Below are positions 11,865-23,474 of a DNA stretch of 64,000 bases, piece by piece. This DNA is from Silurus meridionalis. Its lineage: Eukaryota; Chordata; Actinopteri; Siluriformes; Siluridae. Position 1 is the stretch's first letter; every line of letters begins with the position of its first letter. The stretch covers positions 8,431,490 through 8,495,489 of the forward strand of contig NC_060892.1 in the NCBI RefSeq assembly GCF_014805685.1, given 5' to 3'. The position numbers and the translations under genes are program-made. The notes under the pieces were generated by a model. It saw only the letters and a list, made by a program, of their open reading frames with translations. It was not told the origin of the DNA and ran no database searches.

Positions 11865-12285
11865 ACAGAGAGAGAGAACAGGTTACAATAAAGAGAGAAA
11901 TTGCAAAGGAGAGGGACAGCAAGAACAAAAAAAAAAAAAAGGTGAAGCTAAAAGAAACCAAGTAAAAAAAAAAGGTAGAGGAGAAGGAAAAGAAAAATGA
12001 TAAAGGGGGGAAAGTGATAGAGATAAGAGAGGGGAAAAGGGCAAGAAAGGAAAAAAAAGAGCAAATGAAGAAAGATAGAGAAGGCGAACAGCAAAATGGA
12101 AAGAAAGGGTGAAGAAATAGAGGTGAGGAAAGACAAGCAGGGATAAACCGGGTTGAAATTTGAGAGGAGAAAAGGGTAATCAGATAAAGAAAAAGGAGAT
12201 TCGACAGGAAAGCTTTAAAGGATAAAACAAATGGAGGACTGGAGTAAAAAAAATAGTGGGAGGGAGAGAGAGCAGAGATCTTAGG
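11865..12285 (+). repeat. Polypurine-rich tract, about 420 bp
   Basis: The + strand is overwhelmingly A and G, with runs such as an A14 near 11927 and many GAAAG, GAGAA and AGGGG blocks. Few pyrimidines interrupt it. It is not a simple tandem repeat. Open frames across it are low-complexity Lys/Glu/Arg or Phe/Leu/Ser strings and are not credible genes. Confidence 0.8.
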
Positions 12286-12309
12286 GAGTGGATTACATCA
12301 CTGGATTCA

Positions 12310-13060
12310 GTGTGTGAGTGTGTATACGTGCATTATGGTGAAGTCTGAGCTCTTCCAGATATATACTGGTTGCTGTCAGACTTTCCTGATCAGTGATGAA
12401 CACACACACTTTTGTGTTACTATCACTGTGATAATAGGGATTAGTTCATATCAAGATATCATATGCCCCACACTCAGACAGCAGATGCTTTGTGGTGTGT
12501 CTCCGAGCTTTAACAGCATCGCCTCAGTCAAAAGAATCTCCTCAAGCTCATTAGTTGAACTGATCGTAAACAGAAAGTGGATTAAACACAACCCTGATTC
12601 TGATGAAACCCGCCATGACACGGTGAACAGTTTTTTAAAACGTTTCCTGTGTAAGCGGGCTTTTTTTTTTTTTTTTTTACAATAATACAGATGCTCAGGA
12701 GGCAAGACGACAACTCTGATATCAAAAACAGTGAAAAGACAGAAGACGAGAGACGATCAGAGCTCGTTCACGGCTGCCGGTGTAGGAGGGAAGGAAGCGT
12801 CTCCTCCGCTTCCTTTGATCACACTCTCAGGACTGGCGATGATTCACACACCTCATTAGCGTCCCCTCTTCTTTCACCGCCACATCAACAACATTCTCGT
12901 TTCTCTGAATGGAAAAAAAATTGTGTGACGGCAGTCTGGCACTTCGGCCTGTGTGTGTTTTCCTTGGACCTCCGACCAGCTGGAGATACACTCCTTAACA
13001 AGAAATGTGGAACGAAGCCCAATGTGGCAAGATATGAAGTTTAATTGGTCTTAACATCAA
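12310..13060. promoter_or_regulatory. Candidate non-coding conserved DNA
   Basis: Complex sequence between the polypurine tract and a GT repeat, without repeat signature. An open frame at 12691-13044 has no recognisable domain. I cannot tell whether the DNA is conserved. Confidence 0.22.
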
Positions 13061-13239
13061 ACCACTAGCCGGGAAATTAGCAAGAATAAAACCTATACAA
13101 CAATTTGGTTGAATTTCATGTCCATAATCCAATAGATTTCACATCCAATCCATAATTATCATTATCACCTCTGTGTATAAATCTTTCATTCTTTATTAAA
13201 TTGTTGTACCTAGAAGATTTTGTCACTAACACAAATTCC

Positions 13240-13241
<2 letters not shown>

Positions 13242-13293
<52 letters not shown>

Positions 13294-13483
13294 CACAGCC
13301 AAAAACCCTATTCTAATTCAGATTCAGATTCTAAAATCACATATCATTGATTTTTTCTGGTTCTAACAGTTCGCTGTTGACAGGATGTCTCAGGAGTGCA
13401 AGTTTAATTTTAGCTAATTATCTGACTGATAATTTGTTGCTAAGACCATTAACAGCTTAATATTTAACCCCCCTCCCCCCACC

Positions 13484-13520
<37 letters not shown>
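13242..13520. repeat. (GT)n and (CA)n microsatellites
   Basis: GT tract at about 13242-13292 and CA tract at about 13486-13520, the latter after a C-rich stretch and before a T11 run. Confidence 0.93.
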
Positions 13521-13522
<2 letters not shown>

Positions 13523-14279
13523 TTTTTTTTTTTGCTCTAGAATGTATGAAGAAATACAGTATTACAGTTAAAAAAAAACCCTGCTCTAAACCCTGCTCTA
13601 CACTCTATTGTTTCAGTATTGTCTATAGTCAAATCAGAGACTAGAAAAAAAAATGCAGATTTTAATTAAGCATAGAAATAATTTTAAATTTGTGGTTGTC
13701 CAACATTAATGGCAGTAAACATTACAGAAATATTTGCTGTACATCTGTCAATATCATGGTACCTCAATGATCAGTTTAGGTGATTCAACTTTCTGACTTT
13801 GAACACAACAAACATTTTACAAAGATCAGAGTCTCTCTGGGTGGAATGGTGATACAATGTGCTCTGAATTTTTTATTTTATTTTTGATTTTATACTAAAA
13901 TTAAAAAGAACATTTACATATTACTACATTTACATATATCATTTGCATACAGTTGTACAAGATTTTACATACTATATGTGCAATCTATTTCCTTTAATTA
14001 TCAAACAGGTTTTAGAGAAAATATGTCTCGGCAAATTAAACAGCTAGGGCTTTTTTCTCTCTTTCCCTAAGCAAATAAATGTTAATTTACTATTTAAATA
14101 TACGCATACACTAAACCCTCGTGTTGCGTGAACTTACCTTCCTGTTGAATATTTTTCACAGCCATGAGCACATCTGCATAATGCTAGGGGGTCTTTTTCA
14201 TTATTAAATTAATGTATTGTTAGTGCTTTTGTTCCACGGTTCAACTACACACTCATCCTTATCCTACTCCCACCCCCAC
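13521..14279. other. AT-rich intergenic DNA
   Basis: I see nothing I can name here. Confidence 0.4.
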
Positions 14280-15300
14280 ACACAGACAAGACCAAAGGCC
14301 AAGGCCACACGAGTGTGTAACTCCAGCTGGCCTGTTAATGTCTACTGTAGTCCAGCTGCTTTCTCTTTCACTGTGCAAGCTTAACTCTGCTCACCCAGTG
14401 GTCTCTGAAAGGAAAAAAAAATAATAAAACAATGCTGAGATCTGGGGTGGAAAAAAAAGATGGGGGAAAAAGAGATGGAGGGGGAGTAGCAGTAGGCGTC
14501 TGTGAAAGGCATTAGGCAGCGATTGCCTCAGCACGCTCCTGGCTGTGTTTAATGAATCACTGAAGGAGAGAGAGAAAGAGAAAAGGAGTAATCCATATAG
14601 AGAGCTAAAGGCGGTATGGGCCCTACTGATAGGAGGTGGGGGTCATGGCTGCGCTCTCTCAGCGCCCGAAAGAAAAGATTCAAACTAAAAAATATCCAAG
14701 GGATTTTTTTTTTTTTAGAAAGGGGTGCTTTTGTGCCAGGGAGAAAAGCAGCATCTGCTGTAACGGTGATCAGACTGCCAAGTCAGCGTGACCGCACTGT
14801 TTCATGAGGCCTGAGGCTCCATCGCTCCCTCTCTGTACCCTCACCCCCCTTTCACTCATCCGCTGATTAGGAGGCAAGATCAATGAGGTAATGCCAGAGA
14901 CGGCTCGGCTTACAGCAGCCACCCAAACGGCCACTTCGATTCAGCCCTGTGTCTGTTCTGTGCAGAACAATAGAAGCAGAAGCGAGGCATTGAGTCGCTA
15001 CTACGGCTCGCCCATCTGTTTCCCACTAGAGAGGGCTAAGGAAAGAAAAACGTAAAAGTATCCACACCGGCCTGCTTTATTGTTCTTTTGGAAGTGCTGA
15101 CTAAGCCAAAAACGAGGCCAATCCACTTGTCACTTTTTGAAATTATGCTCCAAAGGCAGGAGATGCAGCAAAACGAGGCAGTCAGGAAATGATGATTAGT
15201 GCTCCCTGCTGAGCCAAATCAAGGCCAGCACTGATAAACAGCCCACAGGCCATAGCACAGCATGCTGGAAGTTTAGTTAAACAGTATACAAGGTGTTTTG
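14280..15300. promoter_or_regulatory. Candidate conserved non-coding element cluster
   Basis: One of the longest blocks of complex, GC-balanced, non-repetitive sequence in the window. It contains motifs such as cgctgattaggaggcaagat and caatgaggtaatgccagaga, and there is no convincing open frame. Its place between efl1 and a developmental RNA-binding gene fits an enhancer cluster, which is inference. Confidence 0.33.
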
Positions 15301-15338
15301 GAGGTAGGCATCGATATGTCTTTCTCTCTCACTCACTC

Positions 15339-15345
15339 ACACACA

Positions 15346-15405
<60 letters not shown>
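15339..15405. repeat. (CA)n microsatellite
   Basis: CA dinucleotides with one early interruption, preceded by a CT/CACT-rich lead-in. Confidence 0.95.
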
Positions 15406-15407
<2 letters not shown>

Positions 15408-16499
15408 GTTTCACAAATCTTTTTCCAATTAACTCAACACATCTGTGTTAACTTATAACAATACAGATCAGTCAAAAGTTCTGGTCTGAATGGGTCATTT
15501 TACTTTTGACATTAGTTTTGTAAATAATGTTGTTCTCAATGAATGCATAGTACACATAATATAAGATGCCAATTTTATACACTTTATATAGAATGTGATC
15601 CAGATCTAGATCATTGTGTAATGAAATGAAGATGAATGTGTTTATTGTATTTCAATGCAAACTGACAAAGATGAGTATTGAAGAAAAAACATTATCGTAT
15701 TTTACAAGACTGATGATGATTATTAGCTATCTTTATTTAGCTTTATTATTTTCACTAAACTGATTATGTAAACCGATATTTGATTTTTGTTATAAAAAAT
15801 ACAAAGTATTGATTTTAAGTGCGCACGTTCTTTATATTTTTGCTTTTAGAACCTTTTTTTTGCTCTTAATTTTAAAGGCTCCATTATTTTCCCTTTGACA
15901 CACAAATATATGCTTTTTATTAGGATGATAATTTCTTTTAAGAGTCAGATGTTTATTACAGCGCATGCAGGACATAAAAAGCTTAGTAAGTGGCATGACA
16001 TAAATGGCACAATGAAAAATGGTTTTATAAGCAAGAAAATGGGACATAAAAAAAATACCTCCATGATTTTAATAATAAAGGGGCAAGGACATTGCAGCTT
16101 TAGTTGTTCTGCAAATGGAACATAAATAATCCACAACTTTTTAAATTGTCATTATTCTTTGTGTACTGGTCTATGCATTTTTTTTAGCTCTGTGCTATAA
16201 ATTTAACATTGTGTCTGAAGTAGTCACACAGACATAATCCAGAAAAAGAATGCTCTGGTGGTTAGTATGTCTCACAGTTACATTAATCTGGTTTTGTTTC
16301 TTCGCACAGACGCTTACAGTCCTGAAATAACATTTATGCTTCTTAATTAGGTGCCAGCTAATCAGTTTTATCAAAGCAAAAGACTGGTCTAAACAGTGTC
16401 TTGTGTAGTCGTTGTGCTTTTAGTTTTGTAGGAATAAGTCATGGAAGGTCAGCATGAAGTTTAGGATGTTTATTTTGTGTGCTTTTAGTGATGAATTAC
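15406..16499. other. AT-rich intergenic DNA
   Basis: No exon or repeat family recognised. Short open frames on both strands lack coding character. Confidence 0.4.
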
Positions 16500-17250
16500 C
16501 TGTTTGGGTTTCCTCCTGACCTCAGAGATCCAGGCATTCGTAAACTCCCCGATGGAGGTCATGAAGAATCCTGAGGAGCCCCTGACCTCGTCTCATCTCA
16601 ATGACATCATCCACTTTGCACGTCATAAATCAGTGCAGTTGTCAGAGATAAAGTCGCAGAGAAGCTGTTTCACCCCGTGCAATCCAACACACACGCATAC
16701 ACACACTTCTTCATGAGCCCACTCAGCTGCCCGTATGTGACATGGCGTGACCTTGCCCCCCTTTTCAGCCAGCAGACTTTATGTGTTGCAGGTTTGGAAT
16801 TTTGCACTAAATAGCAGCAAATAACCTATAAATTTTAACGGTACAGCGGAATGCCCCCCACCTTACCCCCAGATGACCAATTTCTAACATGACATAATGG
16901 AATTTTGAACATTACCACAGATTAACCTGAATGGCATCATTATTAGAAGCCCAGGACTGAAAATAAAGCTGATCATCTGACCTCTTAGCCAGAGACTTTA
17001 CCTTTTTTTGTATTACTTCCCTTAGGCAACACATAATGTGATTGAATCTAGCTGCTGAGCTGTGTTATGAAGCGCTCCAGCTTTCATTTCAAATAGCCAT
17101 GGGTCACTTTTCCACACACTCAATGGACACAGCACTTGAACAAACAGGTTAATTGAGTCATTTTCGGAGTGCTTTAAATACAAAGCCGGAGAACATTTCT
17201 GGCATTTCTATCATTCCCGCTTTCAGTTTAATTTACACTGGATAGCTTTA
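16500..17250. promoter_or_regulatory. Candidate conserved non-coding DNA with an exon-like segment
   Basis: Complex sequence. At 16513-16680 an open frame (70 residues, NSPMEVMKNPEEPLTSSHLN near its start) follows a tcctgacctcag acceptor-like motif. No donor consensus follows, and the frame then runs into a CA repeat. I do not recognise the peptide and treat it as non-coding unless transcripts show otherwise. Confidence 0.25.
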
Positions 17251-17316
17251 TGAACATGCTTTTGCAAAGTAAACACTATTATTTTCAATACAGGTAGGTT
17301 AAAATATATTTTGCTT

Positions 17317-17349
17317 TTACAAAATGTGATTCAGATTCACATTTTGTAA
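17317..17349. repeat. Short perfect inverted repeat
   Basis: The 13-bp arms ttacaaaatgtga and tcacattttgtaa are separated by a 7-nt loop. Confidence 0.85.
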
Positions 17350-17450
17350 GACTGCTTCAATGTTTATACCAACCTGCTTTGAAAATAATCTTCCTACATG
17401 ACCAGAGTTGTATAGCATTCAGTTTACAAAGGTAATATACACTCAACAGC

Positions 17451-17775
17451 TACACCATATAGACAAAAGTTTTAGACATCTTAGGATTCGTATGAGATTT
17501 AAAAAATTCCTATTCCCTATTTAGTCCCCACTTCTTACTAGAATAACCTCAAATCTTCTGGGAAGAGGTTCCACAAGATTTCGGTGTGTGTTTTAAAGAT
17601 TTTGCTCATTCAGCCACAAAAGTGTTAAAAAAATCAGGTACTGATGTAGGGTGAGGAGGCCTGGGATGCAGTCAGCGATCCAATTTATCCTAAATGTGTT
17701 CAGTATGGTTGTGGTCAGAATTATTTAACAGGCCACTCAAGATCTGCCACTAAAACTCATGTAAACCATATCTTC
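17451..17775 (-). mobile_element. Tc1/mariner-derived short repeat, copy 4
   Basis: Starts with tacaccatatagacaaaag, the family end. The interior includes tgatgtagggtgaggaggcc and ccactcaagatctgccacta, which are minus-strand traces of a transposase C-terminus and match the copy at 35849-36260. Confidence 0.7.
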
Positions 17776-17980
17776 ATTTATTATGAAGCCAGTTCTATGA
17801 ATAGCTCTTTCAAATATTCACGCCTGCCTGTCTGCTTTCTTAACACAGTCACAGTCACATGGTTTCTTAGTTCTGATGCTTGATGTGAACTTTAACTGAA
17901 GTTCTTGACCCATGAGTGCATGATTTTATTTACCTCAAATCTAGTCCTTCATCAAAAGACATGCACCTTTACATGTGTTC

Positions 17981-18182
<202 letters not shown>

Positions 18183-18339
18183 TATATATGCACTTTGTTA
18201 GTTGTCTTGAAGATAGAATGCTAAGGCAATAATTTAAAATCTATGCCAGCCATAATAATTTTTTATAATTCACTATATGAGCAAACGTATGACCAGTCAC
18301 GCTCTTATGTGCTTGTTGACTATCATGGTGCACATCTCT

Positions 18340-18790
18340 TTACTGTTAAAATAGCCTCCACTTTCCTTGAAAGGTTTCCCACTAGATTTTGGAGAGTGGT
18401 TAGGGGGCTTTGTAATCATTTGCCTACAAGAGCATTTGTGTGATCCGACAATGATAATCGCCAAAGAATATGCCATGCAGCTGCCATGCCATGTATTTGT
18501 ATTTGTCTGCTGCTTCTGTAATGCAATAATTTCCCTCACGGGATCATTAAAGTACATCTAAGTCTATGCAATCAGTGTTCCAGTTCACCCTAAAAATGTT
18601 CACTGGGGTTAAGGTCAAAGCTCTGTGCTCTTTTTCACATTGTGCCTTCATGAAGCTCACTTTTTTGCACTTTGGAAATAAGTGGCACAAACGTGTTCCA
18701 GTACGACAGCCATGGCATTCATTGACACTCTATACAATTATATGCATCCAAATTTGTGGCAACATTTTGGCTCAGGTAGAATAGATTAGA
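18340..18790 (-). mobile_element. Scattered fragments of the same Tc1-derived repeat
   Basis: A piece near 18350-18402 (cctccactttccttgaaagg, then tttggagagtgg) and another near 18565-18770 (gcaatcagtgttccagttca, tgttcactggggttaagg) match parts of the family in minus orientation. The order suggests one old copy disrupted by the compound microsatellite and other insertions. Confidence 0.45.
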
Positions 18791-20030
18791 ATAAAAAAGC
18801 CTTAATTTGTCACATATACATTACAGCTCAGGTGTCCATATTGGGTTAAACCTAGATAGCAAAAGTCACTAAAGAGTCAAATGTGCTTTCAAACTTTGGG
18901 AGGCTTGGCTTCTGCTGCCTGTATTAAATGTCACTAATGTATACATAATTGCAAATGTACTTTCTATTCAGAGATCCTTTTGGTTTTAATTTACATTTGC
19001 AAATTTTCTCAGCTTGTAGTCTGTTAGCATGCAGTCTGGCTGTGTTGAGAAGTCGAACAAACATGCCTCTTATTGTCATATGTAGAACTGTAATTGTTAA
19101 AATGATAAATTGTTGGATAAATGTACCTGAATGTCAGAGCAGCCAGCTACAGAGTAAGTCAGGTTACAGTAGTGAAGTAAAGAACTGGATGAGGTTTGGG
19201 TGAGACAGACTCAATTACTTGTTTACTTATAAATAGCTCTAATGCAAAAAAAAGGAAAGACACAACATAATTGGGCTGAGCAGCTGCATTGAGAATAAAG
19301 TGAAAACTTGCATCATTTTAGGCATTTTTTATTTTACCAAGTCTTGCCTTTAAATACTGGCAAGTAACTTATAGAGTAAAACCACAGCATTGCTGCTGTA
19401 CCTGATAAACACATTCAAGCACCCCAGTGTGTGCTGAGAAAGAAAAAACACTTAAAATAATACTTGCTCAGCGGTGGTACTCTGCTGCTGCCTTATCATT
19501 GATGGGGTTGACGAATTGTGCAGAACAACTAATGGGATGCAGTTCGGAGTTAGAGATGTACAAAATGACCAAGTATATGGTAGGTGTAGCTGCACATTTT
19601 GAAGCACATTAACATTTTAAAGAAAGCTCAGCAACTTTCAGTCTCTGTTTACTGAAGTGTTGAAAACATATGCAGTCTATCAATTCCTGCCTTTAACCTC
19701 TATGTGAATGTCTTTTAGTACATCTGCACATTTCCTCCAATAACCTGGTTTTTGTGGCCGTCTCCTCCCTTTAAACTCAATTTACATTTCATTGGATTTT
19801 GTTCATTTTTAAAGGAAAAAAAGAAAGTTGCATTCATTTTCTCTGCTTCTGTTTAGGTCTTTAGAGACTACTCGAAATGTATAGTCTGCTTGTTTTTTGT
19901 TTCTGCACATCTCGATGGTCGATGATCTTCTTCTTTATATTAGACATAAAGAAACTGAACCTGCAGGGCCAGTTCTGAATAGAGTCATACTTTCCACCTG
20001 AATCATCAAGCATTTTACCATCTACTTCCT
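18791..20030. other. Intergenic DNA, weak repeat traces
   Basis: A fragment at about 18805-18850 (tttgtcacatatacattaca) looks like an inverted SINE tail. The rest is unassigned. Confidence 0.35.
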
Positions 20031-20280
20031 CATCATTTAAAAAAAAAAAAAGCCTTTTGTCTCAGAGTCAGGCCTTGCTATATTTTCTTTTTCCTTTCCT
20101 TTCATTGCTGAGTGCTGTGCGTGTCCTCCCACGCGGCTGCTCTCCTGCCGGAGAGAAGAGAACATGTTACTGACAGAGACGTTTGCATTAATGCCCATTT
20201 TCTTCTCACTAAGTGGAAGCTGTCTGAGTCTTTTAAAGTGAGCTGTGACTCGCAGAGCGCCACTAGACACTAGACAAATT
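20031..20280. promoter_or_regulatory. Candidate conserved non-coding element
   Basis: Complex island after an A13 run, with gacgtttgcattaatgccca and a GC-richer core (cccacgcggctgctctcctg). There is no gene-like frame; a 77-residue minus-strand frame is unrecognised. Confidence 0.25.
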
Positions 20281-20393
20281 TATACATGTTGCAGATTGCA
20301 CAAATGATGGTGGCTAGGAAGCCTTACTATTGCTACAGCTTTGTGTCTGGTTAAGGAATAAATAGAATATATATATATATATATACACACACA

Positions 20394-21764
20394 CAGTGGT
20401 GTGAAAAAGTGATTTCTTATTTTGTTTGCATGTTTGTCACATGCAAACAAAAGGTTTTTATTATTGAGGGAAAACAAAATCCAAAACTACATGGCCCTGT
20501 GTGAAAAAGTGTTTGCCCCCTAAACCTAATAACTGGTTGGGCCACCCTTAGCAGCAACAACTGCAATCATGTATTTGTGATAACTTGCAATGAGTCTGTT
20601 ACAGCGCTGTGGAGGAATTTTGGTCACTCATCTATGCAGAATTGTTGTAATTCAGCCACACTGGAGGGTTTTCAAGCATGAACCGCTTTTTTAAGGTCAT
20701 GCAACAGCATCTCAATAGGATTCAGGTCAGGACTTGAGGGACTTGACTAAGCCACTCCAAAGTCTTAATTTTGTTTATCTTCAGCCAATCAGAGGTGGAC
20801 TTGTTGGTGCGTTTTGGATCATCGTCCTGCTGTTGAACCCAAGTTCGTATCAGCTTGAGGTCACGAACAGATGGCCGGACATTCTCCTTCAGGATTTTTT
20901 GGTAAACAGCAGAATTCATGGTTCCATTTACCACAGCAAGTCTTCCAGGTCCTGAAGCAGCAAAACAGCCCCAGACCATCACACTACCATCACCATATTT
21001 TTCTGTTGGTATGATGTTCTTTTTCTGAAATGCAGTGTTACTTTTAAGCCAGATGTAATGGAACAGACACTTTCCAAAAAGTTCAACTTTTGTTTCGTCA
21101 GTCCACAGAGTATTTTCCCAAAAGTCTTGCGGATCATCAAGATGTTTTCTGGCAAATCTAAAATGAGCATTTATGTTCTTTTTTCTCAGCAGCGGTTTTC
21201 ATCTTGGAACGCTGCCATGCAGACCATTTTTGCCCAGTCTCTTTCTTATGGTGGAGTCATGAACACTGACCTTAACTGAGGCAAGTGAGGCCTAAAGTTC
21301 TTTGGATGTTGTTGTGGGGTCTTTTGTGACCTCTTGGATGAGTCGTTGCTGTGCTCTTGGGGTAATTATGTTCGGCCGGCCACTTCTGGGAAGGTTCTCT
21401 ACTGATCCATGTTTTTGCCATTTGTGAATAATGGCTCTCACTGTGGAAGTCCCAAAGCTTTAGAAATGGCTTTATAACCTTTTCCAGACTGATAGATCTC
21501 AATTACTTTCTCATTTGTTGGATCTCGGCATGCTGTCTAGCTTTTGAGGATCTTTTGGTCTACTTCACTTATTCAGACAGGTCCTATTTAAGAGATTTCT
21601 TGATTGTGAACAGGTGTGGCAGTAATCAGGCCTGGGTGTGGCTAGAGAAATTGAACTCAGGTGTGATAAACCACAGTTTTACCAGGGGGCAAAAACTTTT
21701 TCCCACAGGGCCATGTAGTTTGGGATTTTGTTTTCCCTGAATTAAAAAAAACTTGTGGGTTCCA

Positions 21765-21767
<3 letters not shown>
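20394..21767 (-). mobile_element. Tc1-like transposon, inactive
   Basis: The 1374-bp element begins cagtggtgtgaaaaagtg and ends with the complementary gttccactg. The subterminal inverted repeats share agggaaaacaaaatcc and actacatggccctgtg. The minus strand carries broken Tc1 transposase. A frame at 20982-20722 reads MMVWGCFAASGPGRL and later QQDDDPKR (second catalytic Asp region), then shifts frame before the final catalytic segment. A second piece at 21170-20979 is out of frame. The right flank is TA, the expected target, and the left flank is CA. Confidence 0.9.
20722..21170 (-). pseudogene. Broken Tc1 transposase
   Basis: Tc1 transposases cut and paste their element at TA sites using a DDE-type catalytic core. 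Here the codons for the first Asp region (a TDETK-like motif near 21095) and for the second (QQDDDPKR) are present. They lie in different frames, and the LNPIE-type end is shifted as well. The protein could not be made. Confidence 0.85.

Positions 21768-21837
<70 letters not shown>
21768..21837. repeat. (TA)n microsatellite between two transposons
   Basis: About 70 bp of TA fills the gap between two Tc1 elements. TA is the Tc1 target dinucleotide, so the tract may have been the landing site. Confidence 0.95.
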
Positions 21838-21839
<2 letters not shown>

Positions 21840-23397
21840 GTGAGGAAAATAAGTATTTGAACACCCTGCTGTTTTGCAAGTTCTCCCACTTAGAAATCAT
21901 GGAGGGGTCTGAAATTGTCATTGTAGGTGCATGTCCACTGTGAGAGACATAATCTAAAAAAAATAATCCAGAAATCACAATATATGATTTTTTAACTCTT
22001 TATTTGTATGATACAGCTGCAAATAAGTATTTGAACACCTGAGAAAGTCAATGTTAATATTTGGTACAGTAGCCTTTGTTTGCAATTACAGAGGTCAAAC
22101 GTTTCCTGTAGTTTTTCACCAGGTTTGCAAACACTGCAAGGGATGGGAGAGGGGGAAGGATTTTGGCCCACTCCTCCACACAGATCTTCTCTAGATCAGT
22201 CAGGTTTCTGGCCTGTCGCTGAAAATCACGGAGTTTGAGCTACCTCCAAAGATTCTCTATTGGGTTTAGGTCTGGAGACTGGCTAGACCACGCCAGAACC
22301 TTGATATGCTTCTTACAGAGCCACTCCTTGGTTATCCTGGCTGTGTGCTTCGGGTCATTGTCATGTTGGAAGACCCAGCCTCGACCCATCTTCAATGCTC
22401 TAACTGAGGGAAGGAGGTTGTTCCCCAAAATCTCGCAATACATGGCCCCGGTCATCCCCTCCTTAATACAGTGCAGTCGCCCTGTCCCATGTGCACAGTA
22501 GGGATGGTGTTCTTGGGATGGTACTCATCATTCTTCTTCCTCCAAACACGTTTAGTGGAATTATGACCCAAAAGTTCTATTTTGGTCTCATCTGACCACG
22601 TGACTTTCTCCCATGACTCCTCTGGATCATCCAAATGGTCATTGGCAAACTTAAGAAGTGCCTGGACATTTGCTGGTTTAAGCAGGGGAACCTTCCGTGC
22701 CATGCATGATTTCAAACCATGACGTCTTAGTGTAACTTTGGAAACAATGGTTCCAGCTCTTTTCAGGTCATTGACCAGCTCCTCCCGTGTAGTTCTGGGC
22801 TGATTTCTCACCTTCCTTAGGATCATTGAGACCCCACGGTGAGATCTTGCATGGAGCCCCAGTCCGAGGAGATTGACAGTCATGTTTAGCTTCTTCCATT
22901 TTCTAATGATTGCCCCAACAGTGGACCTTTTTCACCAAGCTGCTTGGCAATTTCCCCATAGCCCTTTCCAGCCTTGTGGAGGTGTACAATTTTGTCTCTA
23001 GTGTCTTTGGACAGCTCTTTGGTCTTGGCCATGTTAGTAGTTGGATTCTTACTGATTGTATGGGGTGGACAGGTGTCTTTATGCAGCTAACGACCTCAAA
23101 CAGGTGCATCTAATTTAGGATAATAAATGTAGTGGAGGTGGACATTTTAAAGGCAGACTAACAGGTCTTTGAGGGTCGGAATTCTAGCTGATAGACAGGG
23201 GTTCAAATACTTATTTGCAGCTGTATCATACAAATAAATAGTTTAAAAATCATATATTGTGATTTCTGGATTTTTTTTTTTTAGATTATGTCTCTCACAG
23301 TGGATATGCACCTACGATGACAATTTCAGACCCCTCCATGATTTCTAAGTGGGAGAACTTGCAAAATAGCAGGGTGTTCAAATACTTATTTTCCTTA

Positions 23398-23400
<3 letters not shown>
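21838..23400 (-). mobile_element. Nearly complete Tc1-like transposon, Passport-like
   Basis: A 1563-bp element with termini cagtgaggaaaataagtatt and the complementary tattttccttactg. Long terminal inverted repeats (about 210 bp) contain an internal repeat of the motif aaataagtatttgaacac, the IR/DR layout of some fish Tc1 elements. The body closely resembles the fish Passport-type Tc1 as I remember it. It sits directly in TA repeats at both ends. It is much better preserved than the other transposons here, so it is probably a younger insertion, but the transposase is broken. Confidence 0.93.
22240..23030 (-). pseudogene. Tc1 transposase pseudogene (Passport-like)
   Basis: The minus strand starts near 23030 (MAKTKEL-like). 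It carries the helix-turn-helix DNA-binding region, then the DDE catalytic core: [11 protein letters not shown] in the 22883-22452 frame, [11 protein letters not shown] and [12 protein letters not shown] in the 22455-22240 frame. All three catalytic residues are still encoded. At least two lesions break it. One is a short A run near 22928 that appears one base short, shifting the N-terminal part. The other is a missing segment of about 40 bp near 22501, where the conserved GG-rich and LWGCF region should be, with a frame change. Lesions are judged against the family from memory. Confidence 0.85.

Positions 23401-23468
<68 letters not shown>
23401..23468. repeat. (TA)n microsatellite at transposon right flank
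   Basis: About 68 bp of TA, mirroring the tract on the left flank of the Passport-like element. Confidence 0.95.

Positions 23469-23472
<4 letters not shown>

Positions 23473-23474
<2 letters not shown>

Noticed and set aside
11948..12136. Hydrophobic minus-strand frame resembling a membrane protein
   Set aside because: It is the complement of the polypurine tract; Phe/Leu/Ser richness is a composition effect.
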